64,000 nt of DNA, taken from positions 44,667 through 108,666 of the forward strand of contig NZ_CAWVOH010000004.1 of assembly GCF_963930865.1 (NCBI RefSeq), in the 5' to 3' direction. Every line of letters begins with the position of its first letter. The stretch's first letter is position 1. Below are positions 6,071-15,100 of the stretch, one piece after another. The notes beneath the pieces are model-generated. The model made no database searches. It was given only the letters and a program-made list of their open reading frames with translations, and was not told the DNA's origin. The DNA is from Eupransor demetentiae. Lineage in GTDB: Bacteria > Bacillota > Bacilli > Lactobacillales > Lactobacillaceae. The translations under genes and the position numbers were made by a program.

Positions 6071-6568
6071 ATGGCAAAGAAGAAAAAAAGCAAGAAAACC
6101 CTGCCAGAGCAGGTTTTAGAAAAGCACGGGATTGACTACAAACCCCTCGACTTAAATATTTTGGATAAGACGGACGAAGAACGCGATGCCCTTTTGGCCA
6201 AGTACAACGTCAAGTACGAAGACGTCTACAAGACCTTGGCTACCCATGGTGACAAGACCGGTCCAGTGGTGGCTGTTTTACCAATTAGCCAACATCTATC
6301 CTTGAAAAAATTGGCAGCCGCTTCTGGCAATAAGAAAGTTCAAATGATTCATTTGAAGGAATTGCAAAAGACGACCGGCTACATCCACGGTGCCAACAAT
6401 CCGGTTGGAATTTGGCAAAACAAGCACTTCCCAATTTATTTTGATGCCAGTGCGCAAGGCCGCGATTACTTCCTGGTCTCGGGTGGCGAACTCGGTCGCT
6501 CCGACCAAGTCAATCCGGATGAGGTTGCTAAATTGGTTGACGCCCCCTTTGTTGATCTCCTGGAGTAA
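6071..6568 (+). CDS. YbaK/EbsC-type aminoacyl-tRNA deacylase
   Basis: 165 residues with a Lys-rich start followed by a YbaK/EbsC fold (about 40-160). Family members hydrolyse mischarged tRNA, typically Cys-tRNA(Pro). Visible features are the conserved Lys-containing segment KLAAASGNKKVQM, the GYIHGANNPVGI loop with the Gly-x-x-Pro turn, and GRDYFLVSGGELG near the C-terminus. There is no Shine-Dalgarno sequence before ATG at 6071; a -10 box sits 6 bp upstream, so a leaderless transcript is likely. It is followed after 9 bp by a small Ser-rich membrane protein gene, probably in the same transcript. Confidence 0.87.
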   Translation: MAKKKKSKKTLPEQVLEKHGIDYKPLDLNILDKTDEERDALLAKYNVKYEDVYKTLATHGDKTGPVVAVLPISQHLSLKKLAAASGNKKVQMIHLKELQKTTGYIHGANNPVGIWQNKHFPIYFDASAQGRDYFLVSGGELGRSDQVNPDEVAKLVDAPFVDLLE

Positions 6569-6577
6569 GGTTAAATT

Positions 6578-6883
6578 ATGAAAAAAGTAGCGATAATTCT
6601 CTCGATTTTGGTGCTGGCCTTCATCGTCTTCTGTTATGCGATTGGGACGGCACCATCGCACGATCAAAGTTCATCCAGTTCCTCGAGTTCGTCTTCCTCT
6701 GAGATTTCAACAAGCTCGATGGATGGCTTTGGTCCGGATAATTCTAGCGACAAATACGAACCTTCTTCATCGAGTTCTATTTCTTCTTCATCGTCGTCAT
6801 CTAGCAGCATGCACGAACCTGCGCAGAGCAGTTCGGCGCAACCGGCTAGTTCTAGTTCGATGGCACCCGCGCAAAATCATTAA
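6578..6883 (+). CDS. Small Ser-rich membrane-anchored or secreted protein
   Basis: 101 residues. The start MKKVAIILSILVLAFIVFCY is an uncleaved anchor or signal peptide; the remaining 75 residues are poly-Ser tracts broken by Asp, Met, Pro and Ala, with no folded domain visible. The likely topology is cytoplasmic N-terminus with a disordered, perhaps glycosylated, extracytoplasmic tail. It resembles in layout the proteins at 16620-17156 and 58868-59239, which also begin with a short Lys-rich hydrophobic anchor. ATG at 6578 has only AAGG nearby, and the gene follows the deacylase by 9 bp. Function unknown. Confidence 0.75.
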   Translation: MKKVAIILSILVLAFIVFCYAIGTAPSHDQSSSSSSSSSSSEISTSSMDGFGPDNSSDKYEPSSSSSISSSSSSSSSMHEPAQSSSAQPASSSSMAPAQNH

Positions 6884-6889
6884 ACATAC

Positions 6890-6921
6890 AAAAAAGCAGC
6901 TCGCGTGAGCTGCTTTTTTTA
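6890..6921. terminator. Bidirectional terminator between Ser-rich gene and dnaB
   Basis: AGCAGCTCGCGTGAGCTGCT hairpin flanked by A-run and T-run, serving both convergent genes. It overlaps the dnaB stop codon. Confidence 0.92.
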
Positions 6922-8415
6922 GTTAAATCCATTTGAAATGTTAGCCCCTGCACCTGCAGGTCCGTCATCCCGGAAGGAAGGCGCCATTGGCGAGAACTTA
7001 AAAGTCGGTTTATTAAACATCAACTTGACCGTTCCACGCGCACCGGCACGGTTCTTTTCCAAAATGACTTCGGTTTCGACGGCATCCTGTTCGTCACGAG
7101 GATCAGGTCCAGCGCTAGCACCGTAGCCACCGTCATCTTCGCCACCATCACTGCGGTTATAATCTTCACGATATAGGAAGGCAACAATGTCGGCATCCTG
7201 TTCAATCGAACCAGATTCACGCAAATCCGAAAGGATTGGGCGCTTGTCCTGACGCTGCTCAACACCACGACTCAGCTGAGCCAAAGCGATGATGGGTGTG
7301 TGCAATTCCTTGGCGAGCTTCTTAATTTGACGAGAAACTTCAGAAACCGCTTGTTGACGGCTTTCCGTGTTACCCGACTCAATCAAACCAAGGTAATCAA
7401 TCATGACAAGTCCAAGTGGATGGGGATTCTCATCGCGCTCATCTTCGGTCATTTGGCTGAGCAAATCCTTTTCGAGCTTACGCAACTTGGCCGAAATTTG
7501 GTTCATGCGAATTCCCGGCGTATCATCCAGATAAATCTGCATTTGAGCCAAGGACTGCATGGCAACCGTCAAAGACTGCCAGTCCGTTCGATCCATTTGA
7601 CCCGTCGTCAGGTGGTTAGAATCAATCGCCCCTTCTGCAGCAACTAAACGCGTAACCAAATCAACCGCCGACATTTCCAAACTGAAAACGACGACTGGCA
7701 CCTTTTCGTTTTTGGCAGCGTTCTTGGCGATATTCAAAACGAAGGCCGTCTTACCCACGGCCGGACGAGCACCGATAACGACCATCTGATCTTCACGGAA
7801 ACCGTGCGTTAAGTGGTCCAAATCGGGATAGCCCGAAGCCAGGCCAACCACATCGCTATCATTTTCGGCTGCGTTATCCAGATTATCCTGGAACTCACGC
7901 AAAACATCCTTGATAGCGCGCAAGTTGTCGTCAGAGCGATTTTCGGCCAGATTATCCATTTTACGGCCAAGCTCTTCCAACAAATCTTCGCTGTTATCAC
8001 TGCCGTCATAAGCCAGGGTCATGGTGTGCGTCAGCGTTTCAATCATGCGCCGCAAAATGGCCTTTTCGTGGACAATATCCGCGTAGTGGCGCAAGTTAGC
8101 GGCCGAAGCTGTACTTTCTGACAGCTCGGCTAGGTAGGCCATTCCCCCAACATTTTCCAACTGTTGCATGCTGTTAAGCTTATCCTGCAAAGTCAGCATG
8201 TCGATGGGGCGCTGCTCATCGACAAGAAGCTGCATGGCCTTAAAAATCGTTTGGTGGGCCTGGCGGTAAAAGTCACTGGGCTCCAAGACAGCTGAAGCGG
8301 TTGCCATGGCACTCTCAGAGTTAACGTCGAAGAAAATCGACCCTAAAACTGCTCGCTCAGCATCAATGTCTTGCGGCGCTTGCCGGTATTCATTTGATAC
8401 TAAACTGTTATCCAT
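6919..8415 (-). CDS. dnaB: Replicative DNA helicase DnaB (DnaC in Bacillus)
   Basis: 498 residues. The N-terminal helical DnaG-interaction domain (about 10-115) begins RQAPQDIDAERAVLGSIF; a linker leads to the RecA-like motor with Walker A GARPAVGKTAFVLNIA near residue 217, Walker B VMIDYLGLI near 333 and the DNA-binding and Arg-finger region LSDLRESGSIEQDAD near 390. The hexamer unwinds DNA at the fork. The C-terminal 80 residues contain a Gly/Asp-rich insertion (SDGGEDDGGYGASAGPD), probably a disordered loop. It lies 5 bp after rplI in the gdpP-rplI-dnaB order common in Lactobacillales. Confidence 0.97.
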   Translation of the reverse strand: MDNSLVSNEYRQAPQDIDAERAVLGSIFFDVNSESAMATASAVLEPSDFYRQAHQTIFKAMQLLVDEQRPIDMLTLQDKLNSMQQLENVGGMAYLAELSESTASAANLRHYADIVHEKAILRRMIETLTHTMTLAYDGSDNSEDLLEELGRKMDNLAENRSDDNLRAIKDVLREFQDNLDNAAENDSDVVGLASGYPDLDHLTHGFREDQMVVIGARPAVGKTAFVLNIAKNAAKNEKVPVVVFSLEMSAVDLVTRLVAAEGAIDSNHLTTGQMDRTDWQSLTVAMQSLAQMQIYLDDTPGIRMNQISAKLRKLEKDLLSQMTEDERDENPHPLGLVMIDYLGLIESGNTESRQQAVSEVSRQIKKLAKELHTPIIALAQLSRGVEQRQDKRPILSDLRESGSIEQDADIVAFLYREDYNRSDGGEDDGGYGASAGPDPRDEQDAVETEVILEKNRAGARGTVKLMFNKPTFKFSPMAPSFRDDGPAGAGANISNGFN

Positions 8416-8420
8416 TCACC

Positions 8421-8873
8421 TTATTCCTCGCTGACGTGTACCCGTAGGTTTGCCGTTACATCGCGGTGCAACTTAACCGGCACATCCACAAATCCGAGGG
8501 AGTGGATGGGCTGGTCCAACTGCATCTTACGCTTGTCCATCTTAATCTTGTATTGCTTTTCAAGGGCAGCAACGATTTGCTTGCTTGAAACGGCACCGAA
8601 GAGGCGGCCGTCAGCACCAGTCTTACCCTTTAATTCAACAACTGTCTTTTCATCTTCAAAGAAGTCTTTTAACTTCTTTGCGTCAGCCAATTCTTCGGCT
8701 GCAATTTTTTCTTCGGCGCGCTGGCGACCCTTAACGGCTCCCAAGTTCTTTCCAGTAGCGGGTTCGGCCTTCTTGTTCTTGATCAAGAAGTTGTTGGCGT
8801 AGCCATCAGGAACTTCCTTAATTTCGCCCTTCTTACCGCGACCCTTAACGTCTTCTAAAAATACAACTTTCAT
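8421..8873 (-). CDS. rplI: 50S ribosomal protein L9
   Basis: 150 residues, the standard length. The N-terminal RNA-binding domain starts MKVVFLEDVKGRGKKGEIKE, with the invariant GYANNFLIK segment; a long connecting helix (about 40-75) leads to the C-terminal domain ending in DVPVKLHRDVTANLRVHV. It binds 23S rRNA near L1 and limits frameshifting. It follows gdpP by 12 bp and precedes dnaB by 5 bp, so the three are almost certainly co-transcribed. Confidence 0.98.
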   Translation of the reverse strand: MKVVFLEDVKGRGKKGEIKEVPDGYANNFLIKNKKAEPATGKNLGAVKGRQRAEEKIAAEELADAKKLKDFFEDEKTVVELKGKTGADGRLFGAVSSKQIVAALEKQYKIKMDKRKMQLDQPIHSLGFVDVPVKLHRDVTANLRVHVSEE

Positions 8874-8885
8874 GAATCTGCCTCC

Positions 8886-10919
8886 TTATTCTTGTGCTTC
8901 ATTTTGTTTAGCAATGGCTTTCACTAGCTCTTCGTGTGCTTCTTCGGTTGTCACGTCGGCCATCTGCGTTGCCGCGTTGGACAAGTGACCACCGCCACCC
9001 AGCGCTTCCATAATCGTTTGAACGTTGAAATTACCAGTTGACCGAGCCGAAATGCCGACGCGACCATCCTTACGTTTCGTGATGACAAAGGATGCATCCA
9101 CGCCCGAAATCTGCAAAAGTTCGTCAGCCGCTTGGGCTGTGATAACCCCAGCATAAATCTCGTCTTCTTCACCAGTAACAATGGCAACGTTGTCCTCGAT
9201 TTCAGTCAAGTTAATCAAGTGCGTCCGGGCCTTAAAGTCCGTAAACTTTTCTTTCATAAAGGCCTGAATCAAGTTACCATCCGCACCGTTAGCACGCAAG
9301 TAACTTGCGGCGTCGAAAGTACGGGAACCCGTCCGCAAAACAAAGTTCTTGGTGTCGACCTGAATACCGCCCAACATAGCGGTAGCTTCCAACTTGGTGA
9401 TGGGGGCGCCCGTCTGGTTTTGGTACTGCAAGAGTTCCGTGACCAGTTCAGAAGTTGATGAGGCGTAAGGTTCGATGTAGGACAGCAAAGGCTTAGCTTC
9501 CAAGCCCTTTTCGGCCAAACGGTGGTGATCGATAACTACCAAACGGTTCTTTAGTTGATGCAAAAGCTCGGGTGCGCCATCCAAAGATTCCTTGGCGTGG
9601 TCAACAAGGACCATCAACGTTCGTTCATCACTCTTTTCCATCGCGTCGGACTCGTTAATGATGGAAACTCCGATATCACGACCGGGCGTTGGGTCTTTCG
9701 GCGTCGTCTTGCGCAACTCGGCTAAAAGCAACTGAATATCGCTATAAGTGTTGCTTTCATCGACAACTACATAGGCCGGCTTATTGCGGGTCTGGGCAAA
9801 GCGCCAGATACCCAGCGCCGAACCAATGGCATCGAGGTCAGGCATCATGTGGCCAACGACCATGACGTTGTCGGCCTGGTCAATCAACTCCGCAATCGTC
9901 TGGGAGATTACGCGGGCACGGACACGGGTCCGCTTTTCCATGGGGTTAGTAGTACCACCATAGAAACGGGCGGAAGCGTCTTCGGCCTTAACGACCACTT
10001 GGTCACCACCACGACCCAGTGCCAAATCCAAATTGGTTTGGGCCAGACGAATCAAGCGGTTAATGTCTTCTTCGCCATAGGCGATACCCATCGACAGGGT
10101 TAAAGGCGAATTCTTCTGCGCCGTGGCTTCACGAATGTGCTTAATCACGTCGAACTTGTCCTTTTCAGCAGCATGCAAACCAGTCTGGTAACCAAAAAGA
10201 ATGTAAGAAACTGGGCTAAGACGGCGAAGGTAGAGTCCGTGGGCAATCGCCCAGTCCGACAATTCGCTCGTCACGTAGGTACGCAACTTCGACGTTTCCG
10301 ATTCGCTGAGGCCATCGGTCACTTCTTCGTAGTTATCAACGGAAACCAAACCGCCAACCAGTCGGTGGTCTTCATACTGCTTTTGGATTTCAGCCGATTG
10401 AGTTACGTCCATCAAGTAGATGGCGTTCATCCCTTTTTGTACGAAGACTGAGAAAGTCTGGCCCAACCAAGTAATCGTTGGGTTCGTGTCGGATTCCTCG
10501 TAATTCTTAACCGCCAGGGCCAACTGACTATCGATGTCACTGAGCTTGTGTCCCAGGACATCTTCGCTACCCAAGAAGGTCTGAATGTAAGGGTTAATCC
10601 AGTCGACTTCGTTGTCATCGTCCAAAATCACGATTCCAATCGGCATATCAATCAATGCTTCTTGCTGTGTCTTGGAAACGCGGTAGGTCAAATCATTCAG
10701 GTACTCTTCGGTATCCTGGCTGACCGTACTCATGGAACGGATGGCAAAGCGCAGCGCAAAAACGACTGCTAGGAGCCAGAAAATACCCAGCAACCAGTAG
10801 ACCATAAAAGCGTAGATAACTGAGAAAACACTGATAACGACAATCAGCCAGTTAACGGCAGTAAAATTGGAATTTTTAATGAACTTTGGTAAGTTGGCAA
10901 AGTTCCATAAACTTTTCAT
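8886..10919 (-). CDS. gdpP: Cyclic-di-AMP phosphodiesterase GdpP
   Basis: 677 residues. Two N-terminal membrane helices (about 20-65), a PAS-like domain (about 85-155), a degenerate GGDEF domain (about 170-300), and a DHH/DHHA1 phosphodiesterase module (about 340-660). Catalytic metal motifs are HMMPDLDAIGS near 355, LVDHAKES, VIDHHR and QVDTKN; the substrate-binding GGGGHLSNAA lies near the end. The enzyme degrades c-di-AMP to pApA at the membrane and so tunes potassium transport and cell-wall stress tolerance. ATG at 10919 follows GAGGGGAAATT. First gene of gdpP-rplI-dnaB, downstream of the rpsF operon terminator. Confidence 0.96.
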   Translation of the reverse strand: MKSLWNFANLPKFIKNSNFTAVNWLIVVISVFSVIYAFMVYWLLGIFWLLAVVFALRFAIRSMSTVSQDTEEYLNDLTYRVSKTQQEALIDMPIGIVILDDDNEVDWINPYIQTFLGSEDVLGHKLSDIDSQLALAVKNYEESDTNPTITWLGQTFSVFVQKGMNAIYLMDVTQSAEIQKQYEDHRLVGGLVSVDNYEEVTDGLSESETSKLRTYVTSELSDWAIAHGLYLRRLSPVSYILFGYQTGLHAAEKDKFDVIKHIREATAQKNSPLTLSMGIAYGEEDINRLIRLAQTNLDLALGRGGDQVVVKAEDASARFYGGTTNPMEKRTRVRARVISQTIAELIDQADNVMVVGHMMPDLDAIGSALGIWRFAQTRNKPAYVVVDESNTYSDIQLLLAELRKTTPKDPTPGRDIGVSIINESDAMEKSDERTLMVLVDHAKESLDGAPELLHQLKNRLVVIDHHRLAEKGLEAKPLLSYIEPYASSTSELVTELLQYQNQTGAPITKLEATAMLGGIQVDTKNFVLRTGSRTFDAASYLRANGADGNLIQAFMKEKFTDFKARTHLINLTEIEDNVAIVTGEEDEIYAGVITAQAADELLQISGVDASFVITKRKDGRVGISARSTGNFNVQTIMEALGGGGHLSNAATQMADVTTEEAHEELVKAIAKQNEAQE

Positions 10920-10983
10920 AATTTCCCCTCGTAAGAGCCTCTAATACCTTTAGTTTAACACAAGGACGGCCGTCACTTTTGTA

Positions 10984-11013
10984 TAAAAAAAGACGAGACC
11001 GAAGTCTCGACTT
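10984..11013 (-). terminator. Terminator of rpsF-ssb-rpsR
   Basis: CGAGACTTCGGTCTCG hairpin followed by a T-run on the minus strand. Confidence 0.92.
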
Positions 11014-11028
11014 TTAATTAAATTGCGA

Positions 11029-11292
11029 TTAGTCTTCCGCAACGAATGGCAACAAAGCCATGATACGAGCACGCTTGATAGCAGTCGTAACCTTACGTTG
11101 GTTCTTAGCTGAAGTACCAGTAACGCGACGTGGCAAAATCTTGCCTCGTTCTGAGATGAAACGTTCTAGCAATTCAGTGTCCTTGTAGTCAACGTATTCG
11201 ATGTGGTTAGCAGCGATGTAGTCAACCTTGCGGCGACGACGTGGGCCACCTTGAAGACGACGACGTTGTGGACGTGAGTTTTGTTCAGTCAT
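11029..11292 (-). CDS. rpsR: 30S ribosomal protein S18
   Basis: 87 residues with a basic N-terminus (RPQRRRLQGGPRRRRKVDY) and the conserved core from YKDTELLERFISERGKILPRRVTGTSAKNQR to the end. It pairs with S6 on the 30S platform. It is the last gene of rpsF-ssb-rpsR, with a strong AAAGGAG before ATG at 11292. Confidence 0.98.
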   Translation of the reverse strand: MTEQNSRPQRRRLQGGPRRRRKVDYIAANHIEYVDYKDTELLERFISERGKILPRRVTGTSAKNQRKVTTAIKRARIMALLPFVAED

Positions 11293-11319
11293 GATATTAG
11301 CTCCTTTCTGAAAGAGTTA

Positions 11320-11871
11320 TTAGAAAGGCAAGTCATCATCGGAAATGTCGATCGAATCGCCATTACCAGCGGCAAATGGGTTCGTTGAATCGTTTCCATT
11401 CGACTGTGCCTGATTGTTATTGTTCTGATTATTTTGGTTAGCTGATGCGAAAGGATCAACGTTACCAGCCGATTGGTTGTTGAAACCACCGTTACCAAAA
11501 TCGTTTCCCCCATTAGAAGAACCGTTCTGGGCACGACGACGTTCGCTTTCACTCTTGGATTCCAAAAGTGAGAAGTTATCAACGACGACTTCGGTCACGT
11601 AAACTCGCTGACCAGCACTATTTTCATAGTTACGGGTCTGCAAGCGACCTTCCACTGCCACAAGGGCACCCTTACCAGTAAAGTTGGCAAAGTTCTCAGC
11701 GGACTTACGCCAGATTACACAGTTAATGAAGTCCGCTTCGCGGTCCCCATTGCTATTAGTAAACTGACGGTTAACCGCCAAACTGAATGTTCCAACCGCA
11801 ACACCAGATTGAGTGTAGCGCAATTCCACGTCACGGGTTAAGCGCCCAATTAAAACAACTCGATTGATCAT
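11320..11871 (-). CDS. ssb: Single-stranded DNA-binding protein
   Basis: 183 residues. The N-terminal OB fold (about 1-108) starts MINRVVLIGRLTRDVELRYT and includes FINCVIWRKSAENF; a long Asn/Gln/Gly-rich linker (about 110-170) leads to the acidic tip DISDDDLPF that docks replication and repair partners. It is encoded between the S6 and S18 genes, the usual Firmicutes arrangement, so its supply follows ribosomal protein synthesis. Confidence 0.98.
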   Translation of the reverse strand: MINRVVLIGRLTRDVELRYTQSGVAVGTFSLAVNRQFTNSNGDREADFINCVIWRKSAENFANFTGKGALVAVEGRLQTRNYENSAGQRVYVTEVVVDNFSLLESKSESERRRAQNGSSNGGNDFGNGGFNNQSAGNVDPFASANQNNQNNNNQAQSNGNDSTNPFAAGNGDSIDISDDDLPF

Positions 11872-11902
11872 CTTTTAGGTCCTTTCCCAGTGGAATTAGA
11901 AA

Positions 11903-12199
11903 TTATTCAGCATCGCGCTTAACGATCATGTGACGCAAGATGTCAGATGAGATCTTTGCCAAACGATCGAATTCAGCGGCAGCCTTGTTGTCATCGGCAG
12001 TAAAGTCGACAACATGGTAAGTACCTTCACGGTAACCTGCAATTTCATATGCGAAACGGCGGTTTGCCCAGTCAGCTGACTTAGCAATGTTTGCACCGTT
12101 GTCGGCCAAAATCTTGTCAAAACGTTCTACCAAAGTCTTCTTGGCATCCGCATCAAGATCAGGGCGAACAATGTAAGTTAATTCGTATGATGTAGCCAT
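11903..12199 (-). CDS. rpsF: 30S ribosomal protein S6
   Basis: 98 residues starting MATSYELTYIVRPDLD; the start at 12199 was chosen because a perfect AAAAGGAGG precedes it and it begins the conserved domain, although the frame is open further upstream. S6 binds S18 on the 30S platform. The operon leader (12200-12280) contains a short hairpin that might be the site through which the S6:S18 complex represses its own operon. Confidence 0.97.
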   Translation of the reverse strand: MATSYELTYIVRPDLDADAKKTLVERFDKILADNGANIAKSADWANRRFAYEIAGYREGTYHVVDFTADDNKAAAEFDRLAKISSDILRHMIVKRDAE

Positions 12200-12222
12200 G
12201 TTTTTTCCTCCTTTTGGTCTCT

Positions 12223-12238
12223 GGCAGCTTCTGCTGCA
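12223..12238 (-). promoter_or_regulatory. Leader hairpin upstream of rpsF, possible S6:S18 autoregulatory site
   Basis: GCAGC AGAA GCTGC hairpin in the rpsF leader, about 25 nt before the start codon. S6:S18 leader regulation is known in many bacteria; assignment here rests on position and a hairpin only. Confidence 0.35.
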
Positions 12239-12273
12239 AGGAGTGCTTGCAATATATGCAATCACATCAAATA

Positions 12274-12303
12274 ACTATACTACAAGCACCCCTCTTTTAT
12301 CAA
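12274..12303 (-). promoter_or_regulatory. Promoter of rpsF-ssb-rpsR
   Basis: Minus strand TTGATA, 18-bp spacer, TATAGT, about 75 bp upstream of rpsF. Confidence 0.6.
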
Positions 12304-12369
12304 GGCGATTACTGGATTTTCCACCGGTAATGAATGATACGAGCTGGTTGGTACTTTATCACCGAAAAT

Positions 12370-12395
12370 AAAAAATCAGCCGAAGCTGATTTTAA
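12370..12395 (-). terminator. Terminator after nhaC
   Basis: AAAATCAGC TTCG GCTGATTTTT hairpin on the minus strand, just past the stop at 12399. Confidence 0.85.
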
Positions 12396-12398
12396 AAA

Positions 12399-13757
12399 TT
12401 AATTCTTCGCCTGCTTCAAACCAATCCCGGTCAAAGCTGACAAAAGCGACATCACGGGTGAAAAGAGTGCCAAGAAGGTGAAGGGCGCGAAGGCCAAAAC
12501 CGAAACGTGCAGAGTTTGGGCGGCAAAGGCCCCGGCGACACCCCAAGGAACAAGGTAGTTCATGACGGCACCGGAATCTTCCATTGCCCGGCCTAGTGCT
12601 AAGCGGGACAAGCCGACACGGTCAAAGGATTCCTTGAAAACTTGACCCGGCAACATCGTCGCCAAGTACTGCTCCCCAACCAAGAAGTTGGCGGAAATTC
12701 CAGTTAGGAGCGCGGCAATCACAACGGAGCGCTGGCTCTGCAAGTGCTTGATAATCGGTGCCATCACGGCGCGCAAGATGCCTAGTTCAGACAAGAGGCC
12801 ACCGAGGGAAAGGGCCAGCATAATCATCATGATGGTATCCATCATGGCGGTCATCCCCCCGCGGTTGAGCAGCGCAGCTAAAGTGGCATCATGGCTCGTT
12901 GTTTTAAAACCAGTCACCACTATCTTGGCCCAGCTTTGCAAAGAATGCTGAGTTAAATAGGCCGCGGAACACAAAGCAATGTTAATCATCAAAGATGGAA
13001 TGGCCGGTACCTTTTTCAAGGCCAGCAAAACCATGGTGGCGATGGGCACAATCGCCCACCAAGTCGGATGCAAGAGCGGCAAAAGATGGTCGATTTGTGT
13101 ACCCGCGACGCTATGGACTGGGTGCTGAAGGCCAACCACTAGGGCAATCACTAGCGTCAACAACATGGCTGGCATGGTGGTCCACATCAAGTTTTTCAAG
13201 TGGTCAAAAAGGTCGGTTCCAGAAACGGCCGAAGCCAAGTTGGTCGAATCAGAGAGCGGCGAACTCTTGTCACCGAAGATGGCACCGGACAAAATCATCC
13301 CCGCCACCAAAGCCGGATTGAGGCCAATCATGGTCCCAATCCCCATCAAGGCGACGCCAACCGTCGACAAAGTCGTAAAAGCTGACCCAATCATGGTTCC
13401 AACCACAGCTGAGGTCAGCAAAGCCGTTGGCAGGAACCAAGCCGGATTAATCAGCTTAAAACCAACCCAAATCATCGTAGGGATAACGCCCGTCCCTTCC
13501 CAAAGGGCAATCATGGACCCAATTAATAGGAAGAGAAAGAGCGGCGTGATGCCCGATTCGATTCCCTTAGTTAAAGCCGCTTGACTGGTTTTGAAAGGAA
13601 CCCCAGCCAAACGCATGACCAAAACAATCAGGGTCAAGGCCACCAAGAGCGGCGCAATTGGTGCCAGGCCCAGGCCAATAATTCCAGTGGCCAAAATCAC
13701 GACCACCGCGAGTAGCAAGCTAATCGCTACCCCATCATTTACTTTTTTATCATTCAT
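12399..13757 (-). CDS. nhaC: NhaC-family Na+/H+ antiporter
   Basis: 452 residues with about 11-12 membrane helices over the whole length. The NhaC signature GDKSSPLSDSTNLASAV is present near residue 160, and the two halves show the inverted-repeat arrangement of the ion transporter superfamily. It would exchange external protons for internal sodium at the cell membrane; some relatives exchange organic acids, so the substrate is not certain. Its ATG at 13757 overlaps the TAA of the upstream MFS transporter by one base (TAATG), indicating translational coupling. Confidence 0.9.
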   Translation of the reverse strand: MNDKKVNDGVAISLLLAVVVILATGIIGLGLAPIAPLLVALTLIVLVMRLAGVPFKTSQAALTKGIESGITPLFLFLLIGSMIALWEGTGVIPTMIWVGFKLINPAWFLPTALLTSAVVGTMIGSAFTTLSTVGVALMGIGTMIGLNPALVAGMILSGAIFGDKSSPLSDSTNLASAVSGTDLFDHLKNLMWTTMPAMLLTLVIALVVGLQHPVHSVAGTQIDHLLPLLHPTWWAIVPIATMVLLALKKVPAIPSLMINIALCSAAYLTQHSLQSWAKIVVTGFKTTSHDATLAALLNRGGMTAMMDTIMMIMLALSLGGLLSELGILRAVMAPIIKHLQSQRSVVIAALLTGISANFLVGEQYLATMLPGQVFKESFDRVGLSRLALGRAMEDSGAVMNYLVPWGVAGAFAAQTLHVSVLAFAPFTFLALFSPVMSLLSALTGIGLKQAKN

Positions 13758-14962
13758 TATTGCTTACCCTTTTCACTTTTACGCCCGGTAATCCAGTAGA
13801 GACCGGCGATGATTACAAGCATACCGAAAAAGACCGAGAGGAAGAGCTGATTCATCAAACCGTGATCCATCATGACGCCGGCGTAGATTGGCCCGACAAC
13901 TCGTCCAGATGAAATCATCATGGAAACAAAACCCTGCGCCTGACCAGCAACCGCTGGCGGTGTAATCTGTGAAACCCAGGCCGGCACTTGCGGACTTTCC
14001 AACATTTCCCCAACCGTCAAGAGTTCGAAAACCAAGACGATTTGCCAGAATTCTTTGACGAAGGGCATTAATAGGAAAGAAGTAGCGAAAATCAGGGCGC
14101 CCAGAATGACCGAAATTCGATAAGAATTGCGGTTAGCCCAGTTTGAGATTGGCTTTTGGAAAATGATAATCGTGACCCCGTTAATCATCCAGAGGTCGGC
14201 GTAGTTACGCGTTGGCAAGCCGAGCGCCTTCATGTGGGGCGCCATAATCGTTTCCCAAAGCATATAGGACAAGTAAGTGATAAAGAGCAGCGCGCCAATC
14301 CAGGCCAAGAGGGAATCAATCCGGAACTTCTTAACCGGTTGGTCGGCAGCGGGTGCAGTTTCATCGCTTGCCGAAACCTCTTCAATTACTTCGTTGTCAG
14401 CCGGCAAACGGAAAATCGCAAAGCTCAATACTAATAGGAAGAAATACAGTGCGGCGGCAATCGCCATTAAGATCCAAAAGCCATAGTCGAAGAGATAACC
14501 GACGGCCAAGGTCCCCAAAACCACCCCGATGTTAAGCACGATGTACATGTTGTTGAAAATAACACGGGTGCTTTTACCTGGCAAAGTTGTGGCATAGGCG
14601 TTGACCAAGGTCTGAATGGCGCCCATCCCAAAGTTCGCCAGCCAAATTAGGATGGCAAAAACGGGCCAGCCATTCCAAAAAATCAAGGCCGTGACCATGC
14701 TAGTGGCGATAATGCCGGCGATAACCAGCGAGCGGTGGGGATCCCAGTGGTCAAATAATTTACCACCGACAAAGGCCCCTAAAATATTGATACTTGCGCC
14801 AATCATCAACACCAAGCCCGCCGTCGTAAAAGTCTGGTGGAGCGTGCTGGTCATATAGAGCGTGGTAATTGGCCAAATCATGGAATTACCGGTATTTGAT
14901 AGTAAAACTGCTAGGAGCAACCATTTTTCTGTTAAACGGTTTTTGCGCTTCTTTTGCTTCAT
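13757..14962 (-). CDS. MFS transporter (drug-efflux DHA1 type)
   Basis: 401 residues from ATG at 14962, chosen because GGAGGATTT precedes it and the long upstream open frame overlaps the zwf start region and is not membrane-like. Twelve predicted helices in two blocks are split by a charged loop at about 185-220 (Glu/Ala/Asp-rich). The first cytoplasmic loop reads GGKLFDHWDPHRSL, the MFS motif A. Likely an exporter; substrate unknown. It is translationally coupled to nhaC and read divergently from zwf. Confidence 0.85.
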   Translation of the reverse strand: MKQKKRKNRLTEKWLLLAVLLSNTGNSMIWPITTLYMTSTLHQTFTTAGLVLMIGASINILGAFVGGKLFDHWDPHRSLVIAGIIATSMVTALIFWNGWPVFAILIWLANFGMGAIQTLVNAYATTLPGKSTRVIFNNMYIVLNIGVVLGTLAVGYLFDYGFWILMAIAAALYFFLLVLSFAIFRLPADNEVIEEVSASDETAPAADQPVKKFRIDSLLAWIGALLFITYLSYMLWETIMAPHMKALGLPTRNYADLWMINGVTIIIFQKPISNWANRNSYRISVILGALIFATSFLLMPFVKEFWQIVLVFELLTVGEMLESPQVPAWVSQITPPAVAGQAQGFVSMMISSGRVVGPIYAGVMMDHGLMNQLFLSVFFGMLVIIAGLYWITGRKSEKGKQ

Positions 14963-15058
14963 AAATCCTCCGAATAGATACCTATTAAGTATAGCATGTG
15001 GCCCTCTTTTGCATTCAAAAGTTAAGCGCTTACTACTGATTTTTAGCGGCAAGTTCGG

Positions 15059-15064
15059 TATAAT
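15059..15064 (+). promoter_or_regulatory. -10 box of zwf promoter
   Basis: TATAAT 37 bp upstream of the zwf start. The -35 region (CTGATT, about 15036-15041) is weak. Confidence 0.5.
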
Positions 15065-15100
15065 TAGTGTTAAGTTGAACAAAAAACAAAGGGGAATATC

